Origin: Beverwykella pulmonaria
Taxonomy: Eukaryota; Ascomycota; Dothideomycetes; Pleosporales; Melanommataceae
Assembly: GCA_001599595.1 (NCBI GenBank)
Contig: BCHH01000003.1
Span: forward strand, 3,839,619 to 3,903,618
Length of the DNA stretch: 64,000 nucleotides
Direction: 5' to 3'
A program made the translations under genes and the position numbers. The notes under the pieces are model-generated. The model did not search any database. It had not been told where the DNA came from and saw nothing but the letters and a program-made list of their open reading frames with translations. Positions 1-10,245 of this stretch are shown in pieces (positions within the stretch are counted from its first letter, which is position 1; every line of letters begins with the position of its first letter).

Positions 1-946
1 GACATGCGCTGCACCATATGGGTTCCCTGAGAATAGGGGAATTAGCTGCGATTAGAAGTGCAAAGGTGATTTCGCTTACTTTAAACGAGATGACGCGCAG
101 GACCATAGACACACAACAGTGAGAACTGTCTCAAGGATAGCGATAATGTACCAAGCAATGTAGACATTCGACTTCTGACCCTTTATAACGTCTTCGCCCA
201 AGTCTGCGTCAAAGACGTACTTTGTCTTAGGGAAGACAGGCGTAAGAGCACCGTACAGAATAGCGGCAGTGAGTGTGGATCCCATGACTATCAGGAGCGG
301 AAGGATAGTCTTCCTGTACTTCTTGGTGTAGAAAAGCGTCATTGCATATTGAAAAAACAGCGTGATACGCGATACCATTAGAATAAGTCCGAAGGCTTTG
401 TAGATCTTAAAGTTGTAGACTTCTTGGCTAGGCTTCCATTGGGAGCCAATGACTGCGAAGCTAACCTATAGAAGAGTGAGTTCTGGTTTTTCTAGGTGAA
501 ATAGATCTTACCATGACGCCGAAATGGATGCTCTTAGCAACACGCTCAAAGACAGAGTCCGCAGCAAACCGCACGTCATACAGCGAGACCTGATACCAGG
601 TCAACCAAAGTAGCGCGAAGAAGCCAATATATGCCGTTAGTGAATGCCTGTCGTTAATTTCCAAATTAGCTGTGAAAGTGGTCAGATTGGCCACAAAGAA
701 AAGATCATAGAAGAGCTCGGCGGTAGTGGCTTCGGCGTGGCGGTGGAAAGCTGGGTAATCGTGCAGGCTCTCGTCGGTGTTCTCAAATGGCACGTGACTC
801 GGGTCGACACTCTTAGGTTTCGCATCCTCGATATCGCTGTGGTGCGCGGAAGCATCGTGGCTGACGTGGATATAGCCCGGCTCGTGGAGGGGTGAGGCGA
901 AGAAGCTCAGAGGTTTCTCTTCGTGGTGATGTTCTTCGTGGCCCAT
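1..946 (-). CDS. LtrA-family (low temperature requirement A) multi-pass membrane protein, 3' end missing
   Basis: The start codon is 946-944. The exons I can trace are 946-512, 465-80 and 26 to the window edge. The introns 511-466 (GTAAGA..TAG) and 79-27 (GTAAGC..CAG) keep the frame. The N-terminus is soluble and rich in His and Glu (MGHEEHHHEEK). It is followed by the LtrA hallmark around residues 70-90 (AELFYDLFFVANLTTFTAN) and then by several hydrophobic helices separated by short basic loops (for example YTKKYRKTILPLLIVMG). The LtrA family was named from a Listeria gene needed for growth in the cold; fungal members are uncharacterised integral membrane proteins, so no substrate can be given. 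The C-terminal part lies outside the window. Identification as LtrA rests on the FYDLFFVANL motif and the membrane pattern. Confidence 0.85.
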
Positions 947-1715
947 CGTGAAGTGGGTTAGTTGCTGGCCAATATGGGCGAGGAAGTGTGGATTCTGGAC
1001 GGAAAGAGGAGATATTAGAGTATTAGGAGAAGACACTACCCCAAACTTGAAAAAAAAACAAGAAAATCCGAAGGAAGGTAGATCGAATATGCCAGTGATG
1101 ATATGTTCTGGTGGGGTCCTCACAAGATATATACACCACGCTCCAACGTCTATGTTTACACTGCAGATGGATCGGGAATTTGGGCCGATGGCGTTGGGGC
1201 ACGAAAGGCGTATGCCCACGTATCAGTTAAGTGCCAAGATCAGCGGAACACTTGAAATAGACTCAAAGTGTCAGATGTATGCGGTATAAGACGTGGTATT
1301 GGTCGTGGTATGTGTCAGATTGGAAACCACGTGACCAAGAGACTGCGTTCCTCACGTAAATTTTTTCTAGATATGGACTATTTTACGCGGACACGTGACC
1401 GCGATAGGAGGACGAAAAAACCATGCATCGGCTTCCAGCCTCAACACCGCTTCGCTGAGTGTTCGAGCTTTATAGCCACCACGAGACGACAAGCTGACAG
1501 GGACCATGTCCGTCGCAAACGTAAGAGCTAGGCCGCGAAGGACTACCATGGGCCATACGCTAATGCGTTTCTTCGATGACATATGACACGTAGGGAAACC
1601 TGCAACATGCGTCACGCCCTCTCTTCTTCGAAAATATGCTAGAAAACCATGTACTCCCCCGATACCTCATTTATCATAGTCAGAATTTTGTTCGTCGTCC
1701 CAAGATCGGTGCCGC
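947..1715. other. intergenic, between the LtrA-like start and the Hsp70-like 3' end
   Basis: This must hold the promoter of the minus-strand LtrA-like gene and the 3' flank of the Hsp70-like gene. Short open frames occur on both strands, but none has a recognisable product or sensible splice signals. An A-rich tract lies at about 1049-1063 and an (AG)n stretch just beyond, at about 1760, inside the last Hsp70-like exon. Nothing else was seen. Confidence 0.5.
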
Positions 1716-3802
1716 TTAAGCGTAGTTCGCCGTAACGGAGCCGTATTTAATACCGTTGACAGAGAGAGAGAACTCGAGAGATGACTGGACTGAAATCTCG
1801 ATATTGAACCTCAACTGATGATACATGTCTCCAGAGGGGCTGCGCTTGGCGACGAACTCGCTCTCGGGAACGGGACTCAGGTCGATGAACAACGTAGCGA
1901 CGTTAGAGACGTTCTATAATCATTAACCAAATTCTCTGTCACTGAATTGAATGCATACCTCATCAACCTCACGCTGCGGTGCCTTGTCCACATCGGCAGA
2001 CAAGAGCGGCAAATAGGTGTAGCGACGTTCCCTCGGCCAGAAGTTCTGAACCATGGATACGGTGCCATGAACCTCCGCTGACGTTGATAGCTCTTGACCT
2101 TTGACGATCAACCAGCTCATCTGTCCACTTGCATGCTTCGCTCCGTCATACTGGCAGATGTAGGCATCAGCCTCCCGGTGCTTCCCGCGCTGAAATGGAT
2201 AACAGCAATCGGTTCCATAGTGGCGGCGACACTTGCGATACTTGACTGGCGTACGTCCATCGCTCTCAAGACCTTTGGCAGTTGCACCTCGAACTATAGC
2301 TGACCATCTGCGGAACTAGTTAGTAGGAACAATAGACTAGCGCAACGATCAACCTACGCATAGGGCGGTCGAATGACTTGGATCTTGCCGTAGGCGTTCG
2401 CCATCGACTTGATCTGCTCATACATGTAGGGGGATTCAGCGAATCCTCCGACCATAAACACGTACTGGGATAGAGTCAGTTGTTGCTGAGCAAAAGGGAA
2501 ATACTGATACATACCTTGACCTTGGATCGGCCACGCACTCTAACCTGCTGCAGTTGCGCCAGCAGAAGCTCTCGTGTGCGTCGAAGAGGAAACTCGAACA
2601 TGCCCACCATGTCGGACCTAAGAAAGTATCGGTTAGATGCGATCTGGTTGGATAGAGGAGATGGAAAACGTACTCCTTGAGAAGGATTTCTCCATCGCAC
2701 ATGCCACGGGCTTCGTCGTCGATCGCACTCAAGGGCGCCGGCAAGCGGATGTAGTACTCTTCGGTTCCTGAGAAACCGCTCTTCGCGGTCAGAGTGAATT
2801 CCTGGATCATCCTACCCAGCTTTGGCGGCAGTGAGGTGCGGCTCAACGCTTCGGCGCGACAACCTGCAATCTTGATGAAATCGTTAACGCCCACCTTGTT
2901 CTCCAGCCAGGTGAGGAATGCTCGATCGACGAAACTCCCACCACATTGGTCGCCTGTGCCGATGGTGGCTTCCTCGACGCTTGTAGGCTCGACTCCGGCG
3001 ATGCGGTATGCGATCAAGTCTACGGTGCCACCACCCATGTCGCAGATGACGAAGCTGTCACCCACCTCCAACTGATCATCCTGCACGCTACCCTTCAGCG
3101 ACTTGATGGTGTAGATGGCGGCCGCTTCAGGCTCTGTTGCGGTGACTGTGCGCTTCAATTGAGTGAAAGTAGATTTGTCGAAGCCAGCTTTGGACACGGC
3201 CTGCATGGTCCGGTGCTTCGCAGCGTCGGACCAGACGGCCGGAACGGTGACAACCAGTGTCATTGGCAAGGTCCTCCACAGCTCGGGCCCATACTGGCGG
3301 TCCAGGTTCTTGATGAGGTGGGTCTTGATCTCGGCGAGGAAGTCCGCAATGACGTCGACAGGGTGGCGGGCACCGCCTTTGGCGTCGATGGCCAGACCAG
3401 CCAGCTCACGACGAATCTTCTCGGCTTCACCAGTCTTGGGGCTATCGAGCTCGAGTTTCGTCCACATATGTCGCGCAACGTGCGGGGGGATGAGAGAGCC
3501 CCAGCGGGTGCCATCGGGAAGATAGGCAATTTCACTGGGTACCTTCTCTTTGGTGCCAATCATGGTGTGCGCCGAAGGCCAGTCTTGGACGATCTGAATG
3601 CGGTCCTCGATGACATTCGTGTCGGAAGTCTCACAGAAAGAGACACCTGCACATGTTAGAGAGGCGGATATAGGCCAGCCCGCAAGGCACCTCACCTGTG
3701 TACGTGGTGCCATAATCCAGGCCTGATCCGTGTCCGTTAGTGATCGAAAGCTATGTGAGGGAAGAGGAACCACGCACCTACTATCAGCCGATTTCCCAAC
3801 AT
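1716..3802 (-). CDS. Hsp70/actin-fold ATPase-like protein (DnaK-like, fungal)
   Basis: Seven exons give an in-frame 593-residue protein: 3802-3778, 3722-3696, 3646-2674, 2617-2515, 2464-2358, 2307-1959 and 1913-1716. The start was chosen because ATG 3802 gives MLGNRLIVGLDYGTTYTG. This is the phosphate-1 loop of the Hsp70/actin ATPase fold, split over the first three exons by two phase-1 introns. Phosphate-2 (CDMGGGTVDL, residues about 219-228) and the adenosine region (YVFMVGGFAESPYMYEQI, exon 5) are also present. The usual Hsp70 peptide-binding domain and EEVD tail are absent; the C-terminus instead carries the SRRHYG-like block (CRRHYGTD) common to the large fungal family of divergent Hsp70-like proteins. 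Cytosolic location is inferred. Members of this family are often linked to heterokaryon incompatibility or stress, but no specific role is shown here. Confidence 0.88.
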
Positions 3803-4164
3803 CGCGGCTGATCTTGACGTCGAGAAGCACGTCGAACGGGATCCTAGAAATCTTGTATGCCAATTTCGTATGGCGTGCGGTGTAGTGGGTTGGGGAGAAG
3901 GATTACGAGGTCAAGGCGTGGTGAGCGTTAACTGAGACTTGGCGCTACGACCTCTCAGTGGTCGTGGGGGGCAACAGCGTTATCACAGGTGAAGGTGAAG
4001 GTGAGTCAGACATATAGGACAAACGGAAAGCACTTGCCTTGTCTAGCTTATCTGTCTGCAGCCGTGTCTCTCACGGTTACCGCCTGCAAGCCTACCTGGC
4101 ACTGTTCACTGACGAACTGCCCCTACCTCTTACCCGATACGAGCATCCCACACGCACAAGACCA
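3803..4164. promoter_or_regulatory. shared upstream region between divergent genes
   Basis: This 0.36 kb stretch separates the minus-strand Hsp70-like start (3802) from the plus-strand coiled-coil gene (ATG 4165 or 4275). The two genes therefore probably share a bidirectional promoter. I see no clear TATA box. Confidence 0.4.
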
Positions 4165-5972
4165 ATGGGCAAAGTAGTAGGTACGGTCCGTGATTTCTAC
4201 TAAGCTTTTGCTTACGATACAACCAGTCCGAGTTCATCGACTTCCTCTCAGGCTCAAAGCCGTCTGCTGAGGAAATGACTGAAACAGTCTTTCACCAGGA
4301 AGATGGGCGCCAAAAGAAGAACGCACGCACTTACAGCCCTCCAGCCTCCACATACCATGCCGGCCATGACAGCAAGTCCACTTCTCGCGGCCAATCTGTG
4401 TCTACCGAAGTGAAAGCCGCAAACACAGCGGCTGAGATCAAACAACTTCTAGGGGGTTTGCGTGTGCTTGAGGCCCGAAACAAGGAGCTCATGCAAGACA
4501 ATGAGAAGCTTTGTCAAGTGGTTGAGAAATGTGAACACAAGGACGGAAAGCTCAGCGGCGATATCGAGAGGCTGCATCAAGCGACCGAGAAACTCAAGCG
4601 CAAGAACGAAAAGCTCAGCAGCGAAACAGACAAACTCAGAAAAGTCAACGAAGAGTATGGTCGACAGAACGACTGTCTTGAACGCGAAAAGGCTTCGTTA
4701 CATTCCTTTTTTGACCGCATTTGGGAGAAGCACATGCAACCCTATCTCGCTCTGAACAAGGTGCAATTCGACCATCGCAAAGGACCCCAAGAATACCAAA
4801 TCCTCGCACATATTCTTTCTGACGCCTTAGAAGCTGCGTCTTTGCGTTCTCAGGTAGAGTCGTTGCAGAAAGGACTGCTCGCCAATGTCAACAAGGTGCA
4901 GTCCGCGCCGGATGAAGAATTTCGCAAAGCATTCGGACAGCTCGCTTCCTCAATCAAAACCTTTAGTCGCACAATCAAGATCGCCTCGGAAGTCAACATC
5001 AAGGACATCGAGCTACTCAAGCATTTCGTTCTCGCTGAGAAGGTGTCTGAGGCATACTGGGATACCAGCGCGCACAAGAAAGGCATCATCGAAGCCTCTA
5101 TCTGGTCTGTCCTTATTCAATGCCTCTTCTCGACCCCATTCGGCATGTTCGGCTCCACAACCCAGGACCTCCGGGAATCATTTTCCGCCCTGTTTGGCGA
5201 AGCACATGTTCATCGTTGGCCGATACCGACGGAGCTGTCGGAGCGATGGAAGTCCTCAACTTTGGAGCAGCTCGTCAAGATCGTGGGGAAAGAGGAGATT
5301 GTGAATGGGCCAACGCAGAATTTGGATTGGGTTATTGTCGCCTCTATGCAGCAAGTACGCAGCGAGATCCGATCCACTACTGAGTATGCGTTTGGCTCCT
5401 TGTCTCCTAGTACAGACTTCTCGCCGATGAAGGCAATTACGGACAAAGCCATTGCACTTGCCCTACAGATGTTTCTCCAGCAAAGCCGCCTTCAGATTGT
5501 CTGGCCTGACATCGGCGACCTGTTCATCATCGGCGAAACCCTGCACTTGACTAGTATCCTAGAGAGTGAGGACGTCGAGGAAGGATGTGTCGCGTTCATC
5601 GTCAACCCAGGCCTTGCAAAATGGGGTGACGCTCATGGAAAGGACTTGGGGACTCGTTTCGATATCGTGCCCTCCCAAGTCTTCGTCGAGCCCATCATTA
5701 AGAGTGCTTATAGGGCAGAGTCTGCTGGCGAAGGTGCCGCTGCCCTCATGGAAGGAACCGAACCTCCCCAGGAAGACAAGGTCCAGGTTATTCCCATTCC
5801 AGGTCTCGACGTCCCCCCGAAGAAGAGGTCTAGCAAGATTGCAGAACGCCACCCCCGTGATCTCAACTGTTGTGCCAAGGACTCCCGCGCTACTGCTCAA
5901 GGTAACAACATGGACCTCGCAGCCACAGAACAGGGTCAGGAGTTTTACAGGGAGTGTCATAGCTCCCGCTAG
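4165..5972 (+). CDS. coiled-coil protein of unknown function
   Basis: The main exon runs 4227-5972. The simplest start is ATG 4275 (565 residues). A short first exon 4165-4176 joined over the intron 4177-4226 (GTAGGT..CAG, with a perfect TACTAAG branch site) extends it in frame to 585 residues. Residues about 70-145 form a coiled coil of repeated EKLxxxxEKxxxK units. The C-terminal two thirds are globular, with several hydrophobic helices but no membrane segment or signal peptide. A basic, serine-rich tail (PPKKRSSK) near the end could be a nuclear localisation signal. I do not recognise the family. The layout (N-terminal coiled coil followed by a conserved helical domain) recurs in uncharacterised filamentous-fungal proteins. 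The divergent neighbour is the Hsp70-like ATPase. Confidence 0.75.
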
Positions 5973-7533
5973 AATTTTGTTCACATGTTGCTTCTTCAGG
6001 GGTTTGCCGCCGCAAGATACGTTGTTTCCCCGGTTCGTACGGCAACGAACGAGCATTTAACATTTCTTCCACGCACTTCCCCTCTGAAAGAGCGACAACG
6101 AACATACACAATATTTTCTTTGTCTTTCTTCCTTCCAAAGCTAGAAGCCTCCTGCTTCAGACATCTACGGGCGGTTTATAAGTGTTTCTTTCGACTGGTC
6201 CTTCCTATCTTGCAAGGATGATCACAAATGTGCAGGTGGCAAAGCAAACAAGACCTAGATATGATTGATGGTTAGATCTGAATCTAACTTACTTCTTCAA
6301 CCTCTTTTCTCGGATCTCGGTCGACATGATCATCATCATGGGGAGTAGATAAAAATACAATTCAGGTGTTCGCTAGAAATAGTTTTATATATTCATTTTT
6401 TTATGTGAAGTACAGTAGTAATGTGACCAGCGTGGTAATCAGTACGTAGTACGGTCCTAAGTTACGGCACCGTAGCTGCTTTGTAAGCCGTACGTACGTA
6501 CAGACAGTTAAATACGTATGGTTGTGGAGCGTACCGCAAGAGATTTTTGATTCTACGCGTGTATGGTACCGTAAATGAGGTTGTAGTTTTCGCGTATGGG
6601 CGCCTATACAGGTGATCAGTTTGGTGTTCTATTCATGGTTAGGCTGCCAAGCACCTCATCCACTTCAATTCTTGCAACCTAGCCTCACCACATCCACTCA
6701 TGTGAGCTCATCTTATCAAACATCTCACGCAACGCTTAATTGACAATTTGAATTATAAATTAAGTGTTTCTATATCTGTTAGCACAGCTGTGACTTCTTG
6801 CAAGTAGTAACTACTTCTTAGGGGTATTGTTGCGCAACACAACGCGACACGTCTCTCCTAATTGTATCTTTTTTCAAGCAACCTTGCACGTATAGCCATA
6901 AGTAGCCAAAGTTTCCTTCTACTAAAGGAACAAGTGTTTTGACAAATTGTAAACACTTGTCGCGTTGATTGGCATATACAGTATATACCTTCTAACACAC
7001 ACCCCGCAATTAATAAAGGGAGACCAAGACTAAAACATCCGCATACGGCGTATATGGCGGTCTCCGTACGTTCGTACAGAGGTGCAAATTTGGATCCGTA
7101 AGCTCATCTCTCCTGCAGGTGCCGTACGTACGTACAGAGGTGCTAATTTGGACCGTACAGCTTCTTCAAATACTACGGATATACCGTGTACGTACGGATT
7201 ACCATGCTGAATGTGACAGAAGTCGGAACTTCCGGGTATAGATTGCGTTAGGCACATGCTTTTTGGGCAATATGCTATTCAAGATCATGTACACAGACAC
7301 TGTCTATTAACCCGCCATGTAAATACCGGTAAGGCATATATCGACTATGCATTCTATTCAAACCTCTTTTCAAAAGTTTCGAGAACGATTGCGACTTCAC
7401 ACTTTGCCGCCTAAAGTGAGCCCAATACGCACTTTAAATAACCCTAGGAACGAGTGATGGCAAGCCTCTCATAGTTTCAGTTCTTGTGAGTGTCTCACTT
7501 GGGCAGGCAAGTGCACGCGTTAAGGCTGGAACT
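5973..7533. other. AT-rich intergenic DNA without a recognisable gene
   Basis: After the coiled-coil gene the DNA becomes AT-rich and carries repeated CGTACG-type palindromes (see the repeat entry). Only short open frames occur on either strand, with no domain or splice structure that I can support. The composition resembles decayed, possibly RIP-affected, non-coding DNA, but I cannot measure this. Confidence 0.5.
7064..7157. repeat. two direct copies of a palindrome-headed 36-base element
   Basis: Copy 1 is 7064-7100 and copy 2 is 7122-7157. Both begin CCGTACGT(T/A)CGTACAGAGG, continue through TGC(A/T)AATTTGGA, and end CCGTA, differing only by a few substitutions and a one-base gap. A third partial copy with the same head lies at 6488-6504, and a related CCGTGTACGTACGG lies near 7184. 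The head is self-complementary (GTACGTAC) and the element ends in a sequence related to its start. This could be a short inverted-repeat element or a regulatory repeat. Confidence 0.6.
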
Positions 7534-7731
7534 ATGGGCAAGTCAGGATCAGCCAAGGGCGGTGGTAGCGCTATTCGAGACCTTGCCATCCTAGGAGTTG
7601 TCATCACAATCGTTACAATATCCCTCTCCTTTTCCATGTTTGTAGCATGGAAACAAATCCGACGGCTGAGGGGGTTGTTTATAGGAAAGGAGACTACATT
7701 GCCGCATGAAGAGTCTCAGACCTCTGTCTAG
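7534..7731 (+). CDS. possible 65-residue single-pass membrane peptide
   Basis: ATG 7534 opens a 65-residue frame. It has a Gly/Ser/Lys-rich N-terminus (GKSGSAKGGGS), one strongly hydrophobic helix at about residues 17-38 (DLAILGVVITIVTISLSFSM), then a basic stretch (KQIRRLRG), consistent with a single membrane segment with the basic side in the cytosol. There is no homologue I recognise. The AT-rich surroundings and small size make chance a real alternative. Confidence 0.3.
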   Translation: MGKSGSAKGGGSAIRDLAILGVVITIVTISLSFSMFVAWKQIRRLRGLFIGKETTLPHEESQTSV

Positions 7732-9305
7732 ATATATATAGTACCATGATGGAATTATAATGTAGTTTGGTTAGAAAACAAGGTAAATAATTAGATGGGT
7801 ATATCAACATGCTATCGCACCACTCCTCTGACGCGAACCATTCTCACAATGAGATACCGTTGCTGGGTTACGGAAACTAGGATCCACGAACTCAGGCTTC
7901 ATGAAACCAACTCTATACCGTTGACTCCCATTGCTCCGCTTCCTCATCGTGATTGTTCAACCAGCGACTCATCGCATTCTCGTACTGTCGGAATTCCATG
8001 GCATAGGGCGAGGTTTGCTGTGAGGTTGGTGAGGTCGCGGCGCTAAGACAAGAAATAACATGACTGTCAAGAAAACAGTATCGGTTTGCCAAAGAAGCCT
8101 AGAGGAACGAAGACAGAATAGCAGAAGAAAAAAGGACACAAAAGGATTTCAAGAGGTAGATAAATTGTTAATATGAATTCATTGAAACATTTCGTACGTG
8201 ATATGCACGCCAATGCCCATGCTGGGCTCCCAAAATTCCGCCTGAATCTATCGTGATGCACTTGGCACACTCGTACAGGCGTGATTACTTTTCTTACAAA
8301 GTCAATACCCATAAAACGCCGTTAATCATAATCATCCTTCACATCCTCGTCTACTGTTTTGCATTCTGTCACGACAACGATTCCCCTGAACTCCTTGGGC
8401 TCTCAACCTGCGTAAGAGGCAGCGGGTTCATAAGTGGCGCTCGCAAAGGCGAGCGAGGCCCCCTTTCTGTTGAGCCAAGGAAGAACTTCCGCGTCTTGCT
8501 TGCGGAGTATCCGGGGACTGTGGGTGGGAGGACTGACCCTTCCGGGATGGGCGCGAGGTGTGACATGTTGCTCATTTTTTTAAGTGGGGTGGTTGTGCTG
8601 AGTTCGAACTGAAGGTGGAAATGTCGTTCAGCTCAAATGGGCTGTGTTTGTTCTAGTTTGGATTTGATGTAAATGAGGTTGATAGGGTTGCTTATGTGTC
8701 TTGGTAGGCCTGGTGCCGTCGAGATTGGATACTGGATCGAAATGGTCGATGATGTTGTAAAGAGTAGGTGTAGATTTGTTGATATTGGATCTTGTTTTGA
8801 TAATTTGGCTCTGCTCTTGATGGCTGTCGAGTATGTCAAATGGGCGAGACGGACCGAATAACTGAGTTTCTGCGTGATAGGAAACCAAGTAGCCCAAGGA
8901 CAGCTAGATATATCTGTTTGAGTATGCGTCATAGTTCACGAGTTACCAATACGGTTCATCCGGACGAGTTTTTTTCGTATGAGTCTTCAGTCGAGGTTGG
9001 TAATTCGGAGATGCGACTAGATCCGCGTTTACAGCGAAGCGCGTACGCCAGGCTAGAACCAAACGTTTGGTCAGAAGCACGCAAAATTAGCACGCGCAAA
9101 GGAGATAGGATAAAAATAAACAGATTGGTATTCGGCAGGCAATACTGTTCCAGCTCGTGGTGTATCGCAGTTTTAAGCGCCCGCGGCCGTGTGACTCCTG
9201 CTATGCCTATGTCTACGCTTTCAAACCCATGTATCCAACGCCCGCACGCCGTCGCTCTACAGTAACAAGCGCTTCTAGATGTCCCATATATAATCACACG
9301 CCCAT
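7732..9305. other. intergenic DNA downstream of carbonic anhydrase
   Basis: This holds the 3' flank of the minus-strand carbonic anhydrase and otherwise only short overlapping open frames on both strands. None has a recognisable domain, and their codon patterns look random. Nothing else was seen. Confidence 0.5.
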
Positions 9306-10245
9306 CTAAGCTGGTGACCAGAGCCCGTTGGTCTTCTTGGCTCCCGATGCTTCCAGCAGCCGCAGCTGGCCTGCGCCAATGTCGTAGATCATGCCGTGCA
9401 GACTGAGGCCGCGCTCGTTGGTAGCCTTTTTGATGGCGGGATGTTGCCTAAGGACCTCGAGGGACTGCTGGACGTTGAGCTCTGCGACGCGGAGGGAGCG
9501 CGCGTCGTCGTCGGGCAGCCTGTCTAGCTCGGCCTTGTGCTTGCGACGGAGCCTGGGCGGGGGCTTAGCTCCAAACTCTTCCACGGTTACTTTGGGGCTG
9601 GGCATTCATTTACTCACTCTCGCACCGGATGCAGCCAGGTATTGAGCGTCTGGCCCAGGTCGGCGTCGCTCAGGGCGGCGTTGGCACCGCCGCACTTTGT
9701 GTGACCGCACACGACCACCTTCTTGACCTTGAGATGGGTGACAGCATACTCGACAACGGACGCGGAGCTGATGTCGTCGGCGGGGACACAGTTGGCGATG
9801 TTGCGGTGCACGAAGATCTCGCCGGGCTTGCAGTTGCAGACGGTGGTCTCGGGCACCCTCGAGTCGGCACAGCCAATCCACAGCACCTCGGGCGCCTGGC
9901 CTTTGCTCAGCTCGGTGAAGGCATTCGGGTCATGCTCGGCCGTCTCCTGGGCCCAAACTCGGTTGCCGGCGACGATGCGGTCGATTGCGTCTAGAATCAG
10001 GTGAGAAGTGGTGTCAGTTGCGGGCTCATCCCTGGCTTGCGAGCTTGGCTGGGGCAGTTGCGGTGCGGGTTTGCAGGTGCGAGCCAGAGGGACCGCGGCC
10101 GGGCGCAGAGAGCTATAAGTAGCCTGCGTGCCTGCGACAGCTTATCCGGCCACGGTGCTCTCCTGCTATCGCCCGCTCACCGTGTGCGCGCGGCGGGGGA
10201 GGTTGTGTGCGCGGCGGGAAACAACTCACCTATGATGCCTGACAT
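9306..10245 (-). CDS. NCE103: beta-class carbonic anhydrase
   Basis: This enzyme reversibly hydrates CO2 to bicarbonate, supplying carboxylation reactions and CO2 sensing, normally in the cytosol. Three exons give a 211-residue protein: 10245-10230 (16 bases, MSGII), 9990-9618 and 9552-9306. The introns are 10229-9991 (GTGAGT..TAG, unusually long) and 9617-9553 (GTGAGT..CAG, 65 bases). The beta-class zinc site is complete: Cys46 and the Asp48-Arg50 dyad in IGCADSRVPET, then His102 and Cys105 in VCGHTKCGG. Length and motif order match the yeast Nce103 family. No mitochondrial presequence is visible. The symbol is by family resemblance; many moulds carry two or more paralogues, so orthology is not proven. 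Confidence 0.93.

Noticed and set aside
3803..3863. Upstream extension of the Hsp70-like protein beyond 3802
   Set aside because: That frame has no ATG before a stop, while ATG 3802 in another frame joins perfectly to the LDYGTTYTG phosphate loop.
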